A DNA stretch of 7,736 nucleotides from Crocinitomix sp. (GTDB taxonomy: Bacteria; Bacteroidota; Bacteroidia; Flavobacteriales_D; Crocinitomicaceae): assembly GCA_020849935.1 (NCBI GenBank), contig JADZFJ010000294.1:1-7736 (forward strand). Reading direction: 5' to 3'. The translations under genes and the position numbers were made by a program. This document shows, one piece after another, positions 7,032 to 7,736 of this stretch. A model generated the notes under the pieces. It made no database searches and had not been told where the DNA came from. It worked only from the letters and a program-made list of their open reading frames with translations. Positions within the stretch are counted from its first letter, which is position 1; each line of letters begins with the position of its first letter.

Positions 7032-7736
7032 ATGAAAATTTACACGCGTAACGATCATACAATCAACCGCCAAGATGTGGGAGGAAAGGGATATAATCTT
7101 TTCCAACTTCAAAAAAAGGGACATCCTGTTCCTAATTTTGTAGTAATTGATCAAAATGAATTGGCGCAAAGTCTTCCGTTTGATTCGCTGGATGCCACTG
7201 ATTTTTCAACGATTGTTAACTTGATTGATCAATTTGAGTTTCCAACTTCGTTTTACTCCACTTTAACAACCGTTTTTCCAAAGGGACAATCGTCACTTTT
7301 TGCGGTTCGTTCTTCGTCTGTGCAAGAGGATGGTGAAAATTTCTCCTTTGCAGGTCAATTCGAAACGCATTTATATGTTTCTTGGGACGATTTAGGGAAA
7401 TTTGTGAAAGAAATTTGGAAATCCAACTTTTCAAATCGCGTGCAAGTTTATTCTAAATCAAACGGATTAGTGCATAAAATGGGCATTGGCGTGGTCATTC
7501 AAGAAATGATTGATGCACGTGTTTCGGGCGTTGCGTTTGGCATTGATCCGACCACCAACACCCCGAATTCTAAATTAATTTGTTCCGTTTTTGGAGTTGG
7601 CGAAGGATTGGTATCGGGCGAACTCAATGCGGACACCTTTCGCATTAATAAAACCGAAATAAATCCTGAAATTGTCTTGAAAGAAAATCAAGCAAAAAGA
7701 GGAGTTTCTGGGCAAATTGAATACCACGGAGTACCG
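7032..7736 (+). CDS. PEP synthase / pyruvate phosphate dikinase-type ATP-grasp protein (3' partial)
   Basis: ATG 7032 opens a frame that stays open for 235 codons to the window edge. It begins 21 nt after the UbiA-family stop, behind an A-rich leader, so it is very likely the third gene of the operon. The visible part is the N-terminal nucleotide-binding half of the PPDK/PEP-synthase family: VGGKGYNLFQLQKKGHPVP at 16-34 (Lys19), FAVRSSSVQEDGENFSFAGQFET at 90-112 (Arg93), VVIQEMIDARVSGVAFGIDP at 154-173, and GVGEGLVSGELNADTF at 188-203. In this family ATP is cleaved and a phosphate passes through a swivelling His domain to pyruvate or, in rifampin phosphotransferase relatives, to another small molecule. 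The His and PEP/pyruvate domains lie beyond the window, so PEP synthase cannot be separated from a specialised phosphotransferase. N-terminal spacing is short between residues 35 and 90, suggesting a compact or divergent version. Domain identity is firm. Confidence 0.88.
   Translation, partial: MKIYTRNDHTINRQDVGGKGYNLFQLQKKGHPVPNFVVIDQNELAQSLPFDSLDATDFSTIVNLIDQFEFPTSFYSTLTTVFPKGQSSLFAVRSSSVQEDGENFSFAGQFETHLYVSWDDLGKFVKEIWKSNFSNRVQVYSKSNGLVHKMGIGVVIQEMIDARVSGVAFGIDPTTNTPNSKLICSVFGVGEGLVSGELNADTFRINKTEINPEIVLKENQAKRGVSGQIEYHGVP

Noticed and set aside
7216..7434. 72-codon minus-strand frame
   Set aside because: It lies opposite the conserved ATP-grasp coding region, which explains the sequence.

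Overview
The window comes from an AT-rich member of the Bacteroidota, most likely a flavobacterium-like lineage. Three things point there. Intergenic regions carry TAnnTTTG -7 boxes with an upstream TTG. Start sites have A-rich leaders and little Shine-Dalgarno sequence. The first gene resembles the Bacteroidota proteins that join a DnaQ-type exonuclease to a GIY-YIG/UvrC-like module. No mobile element, tRNA, rRNA or CRISPR array is visible.

Layout: (1) Positions 1-902 (+) hold the 3' part of the GIY-YIG/UvrC-like nuclease gene; its exonuclease half would lie upstream of the window. (2) Positions 1094-2707 (+) hold a complete ATP-dependent PEP carboxykinase gene (pckA). It has its own promoter candidate and a strong intrinsic terminator at 2731-2763. 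(3) Positions 2762-4618 (-) hold a two-gene convergent unit: a membrane-anchored sensor phosphatase of the SpoIIE/PP2C type, followed by a 119-residue single-pass membrane protein of unknown function. (4) Positions 4806 to the end (+) hold a tight divergent operon: a soluble class I-type HMG-CoA reductase, an integral membrane UbiA-family prenyltransferase 3 nt downstream, and after 21 nt a PEP-synthase/PPDK-type ATP-grasp protein that runs off the window.

The conserved metabolism (pckA) and the nuclease look ordinary for the group. The most interesting part is the last operon. HMG-CoA reductase supplies mevalonate for isoprenoids, UbiA enzymes move prenyl chains onto acceptors in the membrane, and PPDK-like ATP-grasp proteins make PEP or phosphorylate small molecules. 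Their co-transcription suggests a dedicated pathway for a prenylated or phosphorylated isoprenoid product. The product cannot be told from this window, and the operon continues beyond it.
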